Shown here: positions 53,839-64,000 of the stretch, piece after piece | Layout of the letters: every line of letters begins with the position of its first letter | Position numbering within the stretch: the first letter of the stretch is position 1 | From: JALYOC01 sp036675345 | GTDB taxonomy: Bacteria; Myxococcota; Myxococcia; Myxococcales; Myxococcaceae | Length of the DNA stretch: 64,000 nucleotides | Direction of reading: 5' to 3' | Assembly: GCA_036675345.1 (NCBI GenBank) | Contig: JAKFFE010000013.1 | Span: 1-64,000, forward strand | The notes under the pieces: model-generated | What the model was told of the DNA's origin: nothing | Database searches by the model: none | What the model saw: the letters and a program-made list of their open reading frames with translations, nothing else | Position numbers and translations under genes: made by a program

Positions 53839-55500
53839 ATGTTCCCCGCGATCGTGCTGACCCTGCTGACCTCCGTGGATGGGGGCGTCCCCGCGCTCCC
53901 GCTGACCGCCAGCGAGCGCGCCGCGGAGGCGAAGATCACCAGCGCGGAGATCGCCCGCCACACCCGCTATCTGGCCAGTGATGCCCTGGAGGGCCGGGCC
54001 CCCGGCAGCCGCGGAGATCGGCTGACCCAGCAGTACCTGGTCCGCCAGTTCAAGGCGTTGGGACTCAAGGGCGGGGCCCCGGACGGCGGCTACCTGCAGG
54101 AGGTGGAGCTGGTGGGGGTGACCGGGAACCCGGAGAGCGTCACCCTCTTCCTGCCCGACGGCGGGACCCAGGCGCTGAAGTACCGGGAGGAGTTCATCGC
54201 GGTGGCCGGCGAACCCCGCGCGGAGTCGAAGCTGGAGGGGGCGGAGCTGGTGTTCGTGGGCTACGGAATCGAGGCCCCGGAGTTCGGCTGGGATGACTAC
54301 AAGGGGCAGGATCTGAAGGGGAAGGTCCTGCTGATGATGAACAGCGACCCGGAGTCGGATCCGGCGCTGTTCGCCGGCAGGGCCCGGCTCTGGTACGGAC
54401 GCTGGGACTACAAGTACGAGGTGGCGGCCCGGAAGGGCGCGGCCGGGGTGGTGCTGATCCACACCACGCCCAGCGCCGGCTACCCGTGGTCGGTGGTGCA
54501 GACCTCCTGGTCCGGCGAGCAGTTCGAGCTCCCCGGTGGCACCCAGCCCCAGTGCGAGGTGGAGCTGTGGTTCAACGAGGAGACCTCCCGCCGGGTGGTG
54601 GCCCTGGCTGGACTGGACCTGGACTCGCTGTGGGCCCGGGCCCAGTCCCGGGAGTTCCGCCCGATCCCGCTGGGGATCAAACTGAGCACCGCGTTCACCA
54701 ACCGGGTGATCCGCAAGAAGACGGCGAACTTGATCGGCAAACTCCCCGGCTCCGACCCGGAGCTGGCCCGGGAGGGGGTGGTGTACACCGCCCACCACGA
54801 TCACCTGGGCAAGAAGGCGGGGGCCAAGCCGGGCGAGGACGCCATCTACAACGGGGCGGTGGACAACGCGTCGGGGGTGGCCCAGATGCTGACCGTGGCC
54901 CGCGCCTTCCGGGCGCTGAAGCCCGCTCCGCGCCGGTCGATCTACTTCGCCGCGGTGGCCGCCGAGGAGCAGGGGCTGTTGGGGTCCCAGTTCCTGGCCC
55001 AGAACTCCCCGCTGCCTCCCGGGCGCTGGGCGGCGAACATCAACATCGACGGCGCCAACATCTGGGGGAAGACCCGGGATGTGACCGTGATCGGCCACGG
55101 CAAGTCGTCGCTGGATGGGCTGATCGAGACCATCGCCGCCTCCCAGGGGCGGAGGGTGACGCCGGACCAGCTGCCGGACCGGGGGTTCTTCTACCGCTCG
55201 GATCAGTTCAACTTCGCCAAGCTGGGCGTGCCCGCGGCCTACGCGGAGAGCGGGATGGACGTGATCGGCCGCCCCACCGGCTGGGGGAAGGCACAGAAGG
55301 AGACCTTCGAGGCCGCGCACTACCACCAGCCCTCCGACGCCTATTCTCCCCGCTGGGATCTGAGCGGCGCGGTGCAGGACTCGCAGCTGTACTTCCACCT
55401 GGGCCGGCTGGTGGCCAACACCCCGGCGCTGCCCACCTGGAACCCGGGCGACGAGTTCGAGCACCCCCGCCAGGAGGCGCTGCGCCGCCTGCCCCACTGA
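53839..55500 (+). CDS. M28-family zinc aminopeptidase with PA domain
   Basis: This is a 553-residue exopeptidase. A short hydrophobic N-terminus (MFPAIVLTLLTSVDGG) is a probable signal sequence, so it acts outside the cytoplasm. A protease-associated (PA) domain (about 130-230) is inserted before the catalytic core. Zinc ligands and catalytic residues are in order: TAHHDHLG (His and Asp), YNGAVDNASGVAQML (bridging Asp), AAEEQGLLGS (Glu pair), NINIDGAN (Asp) and HYHQPSDAY (final His). All metal ligands of the co-catalytic dizinc site are kept, so it should be active. It probably releases N-terminal amino acids from peptides. No operon partner is evident. Confidence 0.9.
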   Translation: MFPAIVLTLLTSVDGGVPALPLTASERAAEAKITSAEIARHTRYLASDALEGRAPGSRGDRLTQQYLVRQFKALGLKGGAPDGGYLQEVELVGVTGNPESVTLFLPDGGTQALKYREEFIAVAGEPRAESKLEGAELVFVGYGIEAPEFGWDDYKGQDLKGKVLLMMNSDPESDPALFAGRARLWYGRWDYKYEVAARKGAAGVVLIHTTPSAGYPWSVVQTSWSGEQFELPGGTQPQCEVELWFNEETSRRVVALAGLDLDSLWARAQSREFRPIPLGIKLSTAFTNRVIRKKTANLIGKLPGSDPELAREGVVYTAHHDHLGKKAGAKPGEDAIYNGAVDNASGVAQMLTVARAFRALKPAPRRSIYFAAVAAEEQGLLGSQFLAQNSPLPPGRWAANINIDGANIWGKTRDVTVIGHGKSSLDGLIETIAASQGRRVTPDQLPDRGFFYRSDQFNFAKLGVPAAYAESGMDVIGRPTGWGKAQKETFEAAHYHQPSDAYSPRWDLSGAVQDSQLYFHLGRLVANTPALPTWNPGDEFEHPRQEALRRLPH

Positions 55501-55578
55501 GCCTGCCTGCCCCCCGAGCACCCCCGCCTCCGGTACGGCCTGCGTGCGCTCCCCTCCACTGTTAAATCGACAGGTTCC

Positions 55579-57678
<2,100 letters not shown>

Positions 57679-57687
57679 CGATCCGCG

Positions 57688-59679
57688 ATGGCCCTGGATC
57701 TGGACAGCAAGCTGGCGGGTCTGCCCACCCAGCCCGGCGTGTACCTGATGAAGGATCACGCCGGAGAGATCATCTACGTGGGCAAGGCGGTGAACCTCCG
57801 CTCGCGGGTGCGCTCCTACTTCAACCGCACCGGTGACTCGCGCGCCTTCATCCCTTTGCTGGAGGGGATGCTGGGGGACATCGAGACGGTGATGGTCTCC
57901 AACGAGAAGGAGGCTTTGCTTCTCGAGAACGAGCTGATCAAGCGCCACAACCCGCGCTTCAACGTGAAGCTGCGGGACGACAAGGCCTTCATCTGCCTGC
58001 GGCTGGAGGTGGGGCAGACCTATCCGCGGCTGGAGGTGGTCCGCCGGTTCAAGAACGACGGGGCGCGCTACTTCGGCCCCTACGCGTCCGCCTCGGCGAT
58101 CCGGGAGACGCTGCGGATCATCAACCGCTTCTTCCAGCTGCGGACCTGCACCGACCATGTGCTGGAGAACCGCAAGCGGCCCTGTCTGCTGTTCCAGATC
58201 GGCCGCTGTCCGGCGCCCTGCGTGTACGAGGTCCCGGCGGAGACCTACCGCCGCAGCGTGGAGGAGGTCTTGCTGTTCCTGGAGGGGAGGGCCGGCGATC
58301 TCTCCGAGGCCCTACGGGCCCGGATGAAGCAGGCCTCCTCCCAGCTGAGATTCGAGGAGGCGGCCCGGGTCCGGGATCAGCTGTTTGCGATCGAGCGCTC
58401 CTTGGAGCGGCAGAAGATCGCCAGCATCGGGGAGGTGGTGGACCAGGACGTGTTCGGCTACTTCCGGGAGGCGGACCGGCTGCTGCTGTACATCCTCTAC
58501 GTCCGGCACGGGCGGATCATCGGCGGGCAGAGCTTCCTGCTCACCGGCCAGGAGTTCCCGGTGGAGGAGCTGGTGGCCTCCTTCGTCAACCTCTACTACC
58601 AGCAGGACAACTTCATCCCCGAGGAGGTCCTGCTCCCGGTGGAGCCGGAGGGGATGGAAGGTCTGGGGGAGCTGCTGGGCGAGCGCAAGGGGACCCGGGT
58701 CCGGGTCCAGCACCCCAAGCGCGGCGACAAGGCGGCGATGGTGGAGATGGCGCGCAAGAACGCCGAGCAGTCCTTCTCCGAGCGCAAGCGCAGCCGGGAT
58801 GAGACCGAGGCCATCCTGGAGCGGCTCAAGACCCGGCTGAACCTGCGCAAGACGCCCAACCGGATGGAGTGCTTCGACATCTCCCACTTCCAGGGGGCCT
58901 CGATCGTCGCCTCCCAGGTGGCCAGCACCGACGGAGAGCTGGACAAGGCGCGGTACCGCCGTTTCCGGATCAAGACCGTGGGAGGGCAGGACGACTTTGC
59001 CAGCATGTACGAGGTGATCTCCCGGCGGATGCGCAAGGGGCTCAAGGAGGAGGATGTCCCGGATCTGCTGGTGATCGACGGCGGCAAGGGGCAGCTGGCC
59101 TCGGCCTACGCGGCGCTCAAGGACGTGGGGGCCCCGGAGGTGGACGTGGTGGGGCTGGCCAAGAGCCGGGAGCTGGAAGCCGCGGATCGCTCCGCGCCCA
59201 CCGAGCGCAGCGCGGAGCGGGTGTTCCTGGTGGGGGTCAAGGATCCGATCGTGCTCAAGCAGAACTCGCCGGAGCTGTTCATGCTCACCCGGCTGCGGGA
59301 CGAGGCCCACCGGTTCGCGATCACCTACCAGCAGAAGTCGATGCGGAAGCGGAACTTCACCTCGGTGCTGGAGGACATCCCCGGGGTGGGGGAGGGGCGC
59401 AAGAAGGCCCTGCTGCGCACCTTCGGGTCCCTGAAGCGGATCAAGGAGGCCTCGATCGAGGACATCGCCGCGGTGGAGGGGGTGGGGCCGGCGGTGGCGG
59501 AGCGGATCCACGCCTTCCTCCATGCCCGGCATCCGGCGGAGGATTCACGTTCGGATCCGGTGCGGGAGAGTTCGCTGGCGGAGGCCTCCGGCACCCCGGA
59601 GGAGGAGGTGGAGGCCATCGCCGAGGCCGCCCTACTGGGCGAAAGCCAACATCCCCCATCGACGACTGGCGATGGGTGA
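57688..59679 (+). CDS. uvrC: Excinuclease ABC subunit UvrC
   Basis: UvrC makes both incisions flanking the lesion. The protein has 663 residues. The GIY-YIG domain starts with GVYLMKDHAGEIIYVGKA (about 13-30) and makes the 3' cut. A cysteine cluster C-x-C-type zinc or iron-sulfur region lies near 150-175 (RPCLLFQIGRCPAPC). The UVR motif lies near 205-240 (SSQLRFEEAARVRDQL). The RNase H-like endonuclease domain carries the catalytic acids in MECFDISHFQG and VIDGGKGQL, and makes the 5' cut. Tandem helix-hairpin-helix motifs end the fold near 565-625. The last 40 residues are an acidic tail without family match. It follows uvrB directly, and a terminator covers its stop codon. Confidence 0.97.
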   Translation: MALDLDSKLAGLPTQPGVYLMKDHAGEIIYVGKAVNLRSRVRSYFNRTGDSRAFIPLLEGMLGDIETVMVSNEKEALLLENELIKRHNPRFNVKLRDDKAFICLRLEVGQTYPRLEVVRRFKNDGARYFGPYASASAIRETLRIINRFFQLRTCTDHVLENRKRPCLLFQIGRCPAPCVYEVPAETYRRSVEEVLLFLEGRAGDLSEALRARMKQASSQLRFEEAARVRDQLFAIERSLERQKIASIGEVVDQDVFGYFREADRLLLYILYVRHGRIIGGQSFLLTGQEFPVEELVASFVNLYYQQDNFIPEEVLLPVEPEGMEGLGELLGERKGTRVRVQHPKRGDKAAMVEMARKNAEQSFSERKRSRDETEAILERLKTRLNLRKTPNRMECFDISHFQGASIVASQVASTDGELDKARYRRFRIKTVGGQDDFASMYEVISRRMRKGLKEEDVPDLLVIDGGKGQLASAYAALKDVGAPEVDVVGLAKSRELEAADRSAPTERSAERVFLVGVKDPIVLKQNSPELFMLTRLRDEAHRFAITYQQKSMRKRNFTSVLEDIPGVGEGRKKALLRTFGSLKRIKEASIEDIAAVEGVGPAVAERIHAFLHARHPAEDSRSDPVRESSLAEASGTPEEEVEAIAEAALLGESQHPPSTTGDG

Positions 59680-59722
59680 TTAATCTCGGTCTCGGAGATT
59701 TCGTCACCCCGTCCGGGTTTTT
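59674..59722 (+). terminator. Two-part terminator of the uvrBC operon
   Basis: GGGTGA (59674-59679, holding the uvrC stop) pairs with TCACCC (59704-59709), and the inner AATCTC pairs with GAGATT (59682-59687, 59695-59700). A small CCC/GGG stem and TTTTT (59718-59722) follow. Confidence 0.6.
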
Positions 59723-59724
59723 CA

Positions 59725-59754
59725 TTGCCGGGTTGGGCGACGCTGTTTTATAGC
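59725..59754 (+). promoter_or_regulatory. Possible promoter of the DUF507 gene
   Basis: TTGCCG (59725-59730), an 18-base spacer and TATAGC (59749-59754) precede the ATG at 59801 by about 46 nt. Match to consensus is moderate. Confidence 0.35.
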
Positions 59755-59800
59755 CGGGGCGACAGTTTACGACCCGCAACAGAGGGGCGAGGGAAGGACT

Positions 59801-60319
59801 ATGAGGCTTTATCCCAAGGTGATTCCCATCATCTCCCGCGAGGCGATCCAGAAGCTGATGCAGGATGGGGACATCGAGGTCGAGCCCATGCGCGTGGCCG
59901 ACGCCGAGATGGACCTGTCGGCGATCATGCGTGAGTACCTCGCCAACGAAGAGCGGGTGAACCAGGCGACCCGCGAGGCGTTGGAGCGGCGCGGCTACGA
60001 TTACTCCAAGTTCAACCAGGTGAAGCGCGAGATGGCGGATGTGCGCGGCTTCAAGATGGGGGACGAGGGGATCGAGTACGTCATCAACCAGATGATCGAG
60101 TTTCTCCTGATCAGCCGGAACGTGGAGGAGGTGTTCGCCCAGGACACCAGCCTCCGCACCAAGCTGCACGAGGTGATGAAGAAGCACCTCGACGTGGACG
60201 ACGAGATCGACAAGGAGGCCCGCTCGCGCCTGAAGCACCTGCAGGAGGGCACCTCCGCCTTCGACATCGAGTACAACAAGACCCTCGAGCAGATCCGCCG
60301 CGCGCGGGGGCTGATCTAA
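59801..60319 (+). CDS. Tandem DUF507 protein
   Basis: This is a 172-residue cytosolic helical protein made of two DUF507-like halves: RLYPKVIPIISREAIQKLMQDGDIEV-type sequence in residues 2-85 and a second copy (about 88-172) with MIEFLLISRNVEEVFAQDTSLR and KKHLDVDDEIDKEARSRLKHLQEG. Single DUF507 proteins are about 90 residues, so this looks like a fused duplication or two subunits joined. The fold has no assigned activity. A GGGAAGGA ribosome site precedes the ATG, with a terminator 12 bp after the stop, so it is monocistronic. It is common in delta-proteobacterial lineages. Confidence 0.85.
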   Translation: MRLYPKVIPIISREAIQKLMQDGDIEVEPMRVADAEMDLSAIMREYLANEERVNQATREALERRGYDYSKFNQVKREMADVRGFKMGDEGIEYVINQMIEFLLISRNVEEVFAQDTSLRTKLHEVMKKHLDVDDEIDKEARSRLKHLQEGTSAFDIEYNKTLEQIRRARGLI

Positions 60320-60331
60320 CCGATTCATCCC

Positions 60332-60355
60332 GGCTGCCCGCTCCGGTGGGCAGCC
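60332..60355 (+). terminator. Hairpin after the DUF507 gene
   Basis: GGCTGCCC and GGGCAGCC pair exactly around 8 bases, 12 bp after the stop. No T-run follows. Confidence 0.55.
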
Positions 60356-60421
60356 AGGCGACCCAGCGCCGCGTGCCCGCCCGGGCGCTTCCTCCCTACG
60401 TTGCTTCAAGGAGGCCTCGGG

Positions 60422-61873
60422 ATGGGAATCTGGACAGCGGTCGTTTGCGCCACCGCGCTGAGCGCGGCGGCGGACTCTGAGAAGACCCGGTTCGACTTCG
60501 ATGGACCCACCGGGGCGGTCACCCTGGCCAGTCCCGGCGGTACGCTGGTGGACGGCGGGAAGACGCGCCAGACCCGCGGTGAGCTCTCCGCCCAGGTCCA
60601 GGATCGCGTCTCCGGACAGGACGCCACCTACGGTGACACCGCCGAGCTGCTGGCCCGTTTCTCGGCCCGGGGCAAGGACGTGGAGGTCCGTCTCACCAAG
60701 GCCGGGTTTCCGCCCGGCAGCGGGGGGGAGCAGGGCCAGCGACCCGAAGGAAAGGTCCAGGGCGGGGTGGCGCTCAAGGTCTCCGAGTCCGACGAAGGCG
60801 GCCCGTCCCGGCTGAGCCTGTGGGGCACCGCGGAGGTCCTGGTGGACGGCAAGAGCGTCACCGACCAGGCAGTGGTCTCCATGGAGGCCACCGAGGATCG
60901 GCGGAGCACGGTGGCGCTGAAGATCAGCGGACTGCCCAAGTCGGTCTCCACCTCGGGGGAGTGGCGGCTGCGCTTCGGCGACGCGGTGGTGATGGTGGAC
61001 GCGATGACCGAGGAGAACACCCCGGAGGGCGCGCTGCCGGTGCTGGAGCTGGAGCAGGTTCCCCCCGCCAGGGAAGGGGTGGCCACCGCCGAGCGTGGGC
61101 CCGCCCAGAGCGGCACCGGGGGCGCGGGAACCGAGGGGACTGGCCAGGCCGCCCAACAGCCCCAGGAAGGCGCCCAGCAGGGTTATGGCGCCCAGGGGAC
61201 CTCCAGCCAGGGAACGGCCGCGGTTCAGCCCCAGGTCGCTGCCCCGGCCTCTACCAACGTCACCGGACTTCCCACCGCCGGGCCGGAGCAGCCGGGGATC
61301 GGCGGGGCAGGACAGGAAGGGCTGGGCGTCCAGCCCGCGGCCCAGCCCGCGGCGCCGGCCCCGCTGACCGGGATCGACTACGGGACCTCCACCTCCGCCC
61401 TGGGACCGATCTTCCCGGGCAGCGCGCCCCCGGCGCCGCAGCAGGCGGGACAGATCGGGTATCCGGCCCTGGGTGGCGCCCCGCTTCCCCAGACCCCGCA
61501 GACCACAGACACCTCCGCCGCGGCGCAGGTGGGGACCCTGGGCGCCCCGGGATCGACGTCAGTCTCCCCGGGCAGCCCCACCGGGCTCTCCGGGATCAGC
61601 GGCACCCAGGTCTCTCCCGGGATCCCCGCGTCACCGCCGGTGCTGAACAACGGCGCGTTCCCGCCGGCCCTGCAGGGCGGAAACACCACCACCCCAGGCG
61701 TTCCGGCCTCCAATCCGGTGCTGAACAACGGCCAGTCCCTGGTGGGACAGCCGGCTACGCCCAACCGGGTCACCGGCACCGACACCACCGGGGCCACCCC
61801 TCCGGCCACCGGGGGCCGGTCCACCGGCACCGGCACCGGGACCGGCGGACAGTCCACCGGCTCCGGTCAGTGA
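60422..61873 (+). CDS. Secreted Pro/Gly/Thr-rich low-complexity protein
   Basis: This is a 483-residue protein with a signal peptide (MGIWTAVVCATALSAAADS). Residues 20-210 form an ordered beta-rich region with no family I recognise; VALKVSESDEGGPSRLSLWGTAEVLVDG shows the strand pattern near 115-140. The remaining 270 residues are low-complexity Gly, Gln, Pro, Thr and Ser, with short repeats such as PxSxPVLNNG (two copies near 405 and 433) and a closing run of TGT units. It may be a surface or matrix protein. Start ATG 60422 has an AAGGAGG ribosome site. A hairpin follows the stop. Confidence 0.7.
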   Translation: MGIWTAVVCATALSAAADSEKTRFDFDGPTGAVTLASPGGTLVDGGKTRQTRGELSAQVQDRVSGQDATYGDTAELLARFSARGKDVEVRLTKAGFPPGSGGEQGQRPEGKVQGGVALKVSESDEGGPSRLSLWGTAEVLVDGKSVTDQAVVSMEATEDRRSTVALKISGLPKSVSTSGEWRLRFGDAVVMVDAMTEENTPEGALPVLELEQVPPAREGVATAERGPAQSGTGGAGTEGTGQAAQQPQEGAQQGYGAQGTSSQGTAAVQPQVAAPASTNVTGLPTAGPEQPGIGGAGQEGLGVQPAAQPAAPAPLTGIDYGTSTSALGPIFPGSAPPAPQQAGQIGYPALGGAPLPQTPQTTDTSAAAQVGTLGAPGSTSVSPGSPTGLSGISGTQVSPGIPASPPVLNNGAFPPALQGGNTTTPGVPASNPVLNNGQSLVGQPATPNRVTGTDTTGATPPATGGRSTGTGTGTGGQSTGSGQ

Positions 61874-61884
61874 GTCGCGCGGTG

Positions 61885-61908
61885 CTGAGCCCGCCAGCGG
61901 GGGCTCAG
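61885..61908 (+). terminator. Hairpin after the low-complexity protein gene
   Basis: CTGAGCCC and GGGCTCAG pair exactly around 8 bases, 11 bp after the stop. No T-run follows. Confidence 0.55.
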
Positions 61909-61992
61909 GCCGGCACGCCGGACCTCGCGCCTCCTGGGCCCGCCCACTGTCGGTGAGGGCGCGTCGAAGCGGGTCGCGCGCGGCCCGGAAAA

Positions 61993-62020
61993 TTGACCCC
62001 TCCGGTTCCGCCTGTAGCGT
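61993..62020 (+). promoter_or_regulatory. Possible leaderless promoter
   Basis: TTGACC (61993-61998), a 16-base spacer and TAGCGT (62015-62020) end 7 nt before the ATG at 62028. There is no ribosome site. Confidence 0.35.
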
Positions 62021-62027
62021 CCCCTAC

Positions 62028-62387
62028 ATGTCTGTTCCGCGCGCGTCGGCATCACCCTGGGTGTGGCAGCGGTCGCAGGACCCGATCCGGGAGGGCACCG
62101 AGCGGTTGGCCTCGGCCTTGCCTCCCCGGGAGGACTCCCGGGTCCTGGTGGACTTCCTGGAGGACGATCTGCGCGAGGGGCTCTCCGCGGTGGCGGAGGT
62201 GGAGGCCCACTTCACCGACGTGCTGGACGCCCTACGCGCCGATCGGCTCTCGCCGATCCGCCTGGTGGATGCCGCCGACGATCTGCGGGTGCTGCAGCGA
62301 CTGGAGTACCTGCACTCGGTGGTCTCGCAGATGCGCCGCCGCCTGTGCACCGCCGCCGGCAAGCTCCGGGACGAAGGGTCCCGGTAG
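62028..62387 (+). CDS. Small helical protein, hypothetical
   Basis: This is a 119-residue soluble protein, acidic and mostly helical after residue 30, with a long amphipathic stretch (LVDFLEDDLREGLSAVAEVEAHFTDVLDAL region and then VVSQMRRRLCTAAGKLRDEG). No named family. The open frame extends upstream to 61953, but the added residues lack codon bias and precede the proposed promoter. The gene converges on the DUF3108 gene with 43 bp between stops. It may be a small regulator or structural protein. Confidence 0.5.
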   Translation: MSVPRASASPWVWQRSQDPIREGTERLASALPPREDSRVLVDFLEDDLREGLSAVAEVEAHFTDVLDALRADRLSPIRLVDAADDLRVLQRLEYLHSVVSQMRRRLCTAAGKLRDEGSR

Positions 62388-62430
62388 CCCGCCCTTCAGG
62401 CGCCGGAGCCGCCCACGGTGAGCGGCCCCT

Positions 62431-63306
62431 TCACCACTTCAAGTCCTCCTTGCCCTCCGCCCGGGTCGACTCCTCGCCCGGACGGTGGAAGCTGTTGAGG
62501 GTGGCGCGCACCGCGCCCAGGTCGATCACCCCCACCGCCACCAGTGGCAGCCGGCGCTTGTCGTCGGAGAACCACATGTGCAGCTCGCGTCGCCACACCG
62601 GCTGATCCAGCCGGATCGCCAGTCCGGAGAGGTGCCAGGCCTCGAACTCGCCCACCGGCAGCGAGACGTGCTCCCGGGCCTCCACCTTGGCGTCGATCCG
62701 CCACAGCCTGCGGATGCCGTAGACGTCGAAACAGTAACGCTTCCCCTCCGCCATCGGCAGGTGGCGGATCAGGTACATCGCGCCGGCCAGATCCAGCGCG
62801 TCGTTGTGGTACCGGTACTGGTGTTCGCCCTTCTTCTCGCCCTGGGTCCACTCGATCTTGACTTGCTTCTCCTTGGGCTTGAACTGCACCTTGGCGGTCT
62901 TGCGGACCTCGTTCTCGGTGGTGTCCTCCTCGTAGCGGACCGGGTGCAGATCCTTGGGGGACAGGTAACTGATTCCCCCGCCGCTCACCCGGCGCACCTT
63001 GGAGAAGAGGGTGTTGCTCTTGGCCTCCACCTGGATCGGCAACAGGCCGTTCTTGGGAGGCAGCGAGCGCAGCCACAGCTTCGCGGCCACCGCGCCCATC
63101 GCGTCCACGTCGAACTCCAGCTCCTCCCCCGGGGTGAACGCCCAGGGCGGCTTGAGCGCCGGCAGCTTGATGCACTCCGCGTCCGACGGCGGCGGCATCC
63201 CTCCCTTCCCCTTGGCGGCGGCGGCGGGCTTGGGCTTCTGCTCCTGCGCGAGCGCAGGGCCCGCCAGGAGCAGGCAGGCGAGGGCGAGGAGGCGGAGCTG
63301 CGTCAT
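62431..63306 (-). CDS. DUF3108 periplasmic protein
   Basis: This is a 291-residue exported protein: the signal peptide MTQLRLLALACLLLAGPALAQ ends near residue 21. A disordered Lys/Pro/Ala linker precedes the DUF3108 domain (about 55-285), recognised by PGEELEFDVDAMGAVAAKL at its start, the VRYEEDTTENEVRKTAKV strand pair, and the closing MWFSDDKRRLPLVAVG motif. DUF3108 domains occur in envelope proteins of unknown biochemical role, sometimes in polysaccharide or lipid export loci. The ATG overlaps the stop of the upstream DUF4091 gene by four bases (ATGA), so the two are translated together. Confidence 0.8.
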   Translation of the reverse strand: MTQLRLLALACLLLAGPALAQEQKPKPAAAAKGKGGMPPPSDAECIKLPALKPPWAFTPGEELEFDVDAMGAVAAKLWLRSLPPKNGLLPIQVEAKSNTLFSKVRRVSGGGISYLSPKDLHPVRYEEDTTENEVRKTAKVQFKPKEKQVKIEWTQGEKKGEHQYRYHNDALDLAGAMYLIRHLPMAEGKRYCFDVYGIRRLWRIDAKVEAREHVSLPVGEFEAWHLSGLAIRLDQPVWRRELHMWFSDDKRRLPLVAVGVIDLGAVRATLNSFHRPGEESTRAEGKEDLKW

Positions 63307-64000
63307 GGTGTTTTCCCGACGGAGGGTCGCTCCGCGTATTCGAGACGCCGGTGGATGGCCGCGGCCAGCTGGCTGCGCACCGTCTGCCACCGGGTGGGAT
63401 CTTCGGTGATCTGGTAGCCGGACTTCACCAGCTGCTTCACCAGCCGGTGGGCCAGCTCGCGCTCTCCCAGCGACTCGAGCAGCTTGAGGTACTCGTAGTC
63501 CTCCAGCCCGTCCCGGATGTGCTTGAGCCGAAGCGAGGTCACCGGGGCGTGGCCGCCGGCTCCCAGGCGGGCCGGGGTGCCCGGATAGAAGAGGGTGCCG
63601 TCGCCGTTGCCGCCAAAGGCGAACTGGTCCTTCCAGGCGTCCTTCTCCTGGTAGGCGAACACCGTGTCCCAGTAGAGCTCACCTTCGATCCCCACCAGGT
63701 AGCCCAGCGCGCCCATCGCCCGGTTGCGGGGACCGGAGTGGTCAACCATGTATGAGGCCCAGCCGGTGTACGCCCGCTCCTGCTCGGCGGTGGGCCCCGG
63801 GCCCCCGTCGCAGCCGTGGGACATACAGCTCTGGTACCACCACACCTGTCCGTCCGCCGGCAGCTGCTTGCGCAGCTCGGACACCGTCGCCACCCGCTTG
63901 CAGGTCTGGATCCCGTCGCGCTGGAAGAAGCAGTTGATCACCGGGCAGGCGATGTCCGCCGCCGGGGTGAGGGTGGGGTCCAGCCAGGAGGTGACCAGCA
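63303..64000 (-). CDS. DUF4091 / glycoside hydrolase-like protein, C-terminal part
   Basis: The frame is open to the window end, so only the last 231 residues are visible. The recognisable segment runs from VWWYQSCMSHGCDGG through GPRNRAMGALGYLVGIEGELYWDT and ends with HIRDGLEDYEYLKLLES. That is the DUF4091 (GH123 catalytic-domain-like) signature found in bacterial beta-N-acetylgalactosaminidase relatives. The start lies beyond position 64000. Downstream is the DUF3108 gene with a 4-base overlap. Enzymatic activity cannot be judged because the N-terminal catalytic residues are outside the window. Confidence 0.75.
   Translation of the reverse strand, partial: LVTSWLDPTLTPAADIACPVINCFFQRDGIQTCKRVATVSELRKQLPADGQVWWYQSCMSHGCDGGPGPTAEQERAYTGWASYMVDHSGPRNRAMGALGYLVGIEGELYWDTVFAYQEKDAWKDQFAFGGNGDGTLFYPGTPARLGAGGHAPVTSLRLKHIRDGLEDYEYLKLLESLGERELAHRLVKQLVKSGYQITEDPTRWQTVRSQLAAAIHRRLEYAERPSVGKTP

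Noticed and set aside
55559..55573. CTGT-N7-ACAG upstream of uvrB as a LexA box
   Set aside because: The arms are only 4 bp, the spacing is 7 where the E. coli type needs 8, and it does not fit the myxobacterial consensus.

Overview
The window is a stretch of ordinary-looking chromosome from a very GC-rich Gram-negative bacterium, most likely a member of the Myxococcota. The pointers are the strong G/C bias at third codon positions, many long secreted proteins and lipoproteins, a CdnL/CarD-type RNA polymerase regulator, a large Ser/Thr kinase with an HRDFKPDN catalytic loop, several FHA proteins, a tandem DUF507 protein, and a yfhM-like alpha-2-macroglobulin next to pbpC. I see no prophage, insertion sequence, CRISPR array, rRNA or tRNA. 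The accessory content is a few palindromic or tandem repeats and several unrecognised lineage genes.

Layout. 1-12 kb: a small lipoprotein and a POT-family peptide transporter (minus), a TPR membrane protein (plus), a zinc-ribbon membrane protein behind uvrA (minus), then on plus an EamA transporter, a large lipoprotein with choice-of-anchor-D repeats and a VWA domain, a Dbr1-like metallophosphoesterase and a Uma2 protein. 12-22 kb: a 92-bp imperfect palindrome, a lipoprotein, 43-bp tandem repeats, then alpha-2-macroglobulin and pbpC. 22-31 kb: a slipin/NfeD pair (minus), gluconokinase and 6-phosphogluconate dehydrogenase, a zinc-finger/kinase/TPR receptor, and a voltage-gated channel with a calcium-type filter. 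31-44 kb: a long acyl-CoA dehydrogenase, a PAP2 phosphatase, the AddB/AddA pair, purA, a SUKH-fold protein, and a thiolase with a TPR protein. 44-52 kb: PH-like, FHA and CBM9-like proteins, comEC with a coupled small gene, cdnL, and a second FHA protein. 52-64 kb: cysS, an M28 peptidase, uvrB-uvrC, a DUF507 protein, two lineage proteins, a DUF3108 protein, and a DUF4091 gene cut by the window end.

Themes. DNA repair is well represented: all three Uvr subunits plus an AddAB end-processing machine. uvrA has a palindrome resembling the myxobacterial LexA box over its -10 region and start. Cell-envelope defence (A2M with PBP1c) and phospho-signalling (one receptor kinase, two FHA proteins) are also present. 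Many genes without a Shine-Dalgarno site have a TAnnnT or TATAAT-like hexamer 6-10 nt before the start codon, which suggests leaderless transcription. The most interesting leads are the TLEGW channel, the Dbr1-like enzyme, the uvrA operator, the leaderless-promoter pattern and the dispersed palindromes. All coordinates and motif matches were read by eye. Family names rest on remembered motifs, not on searches.
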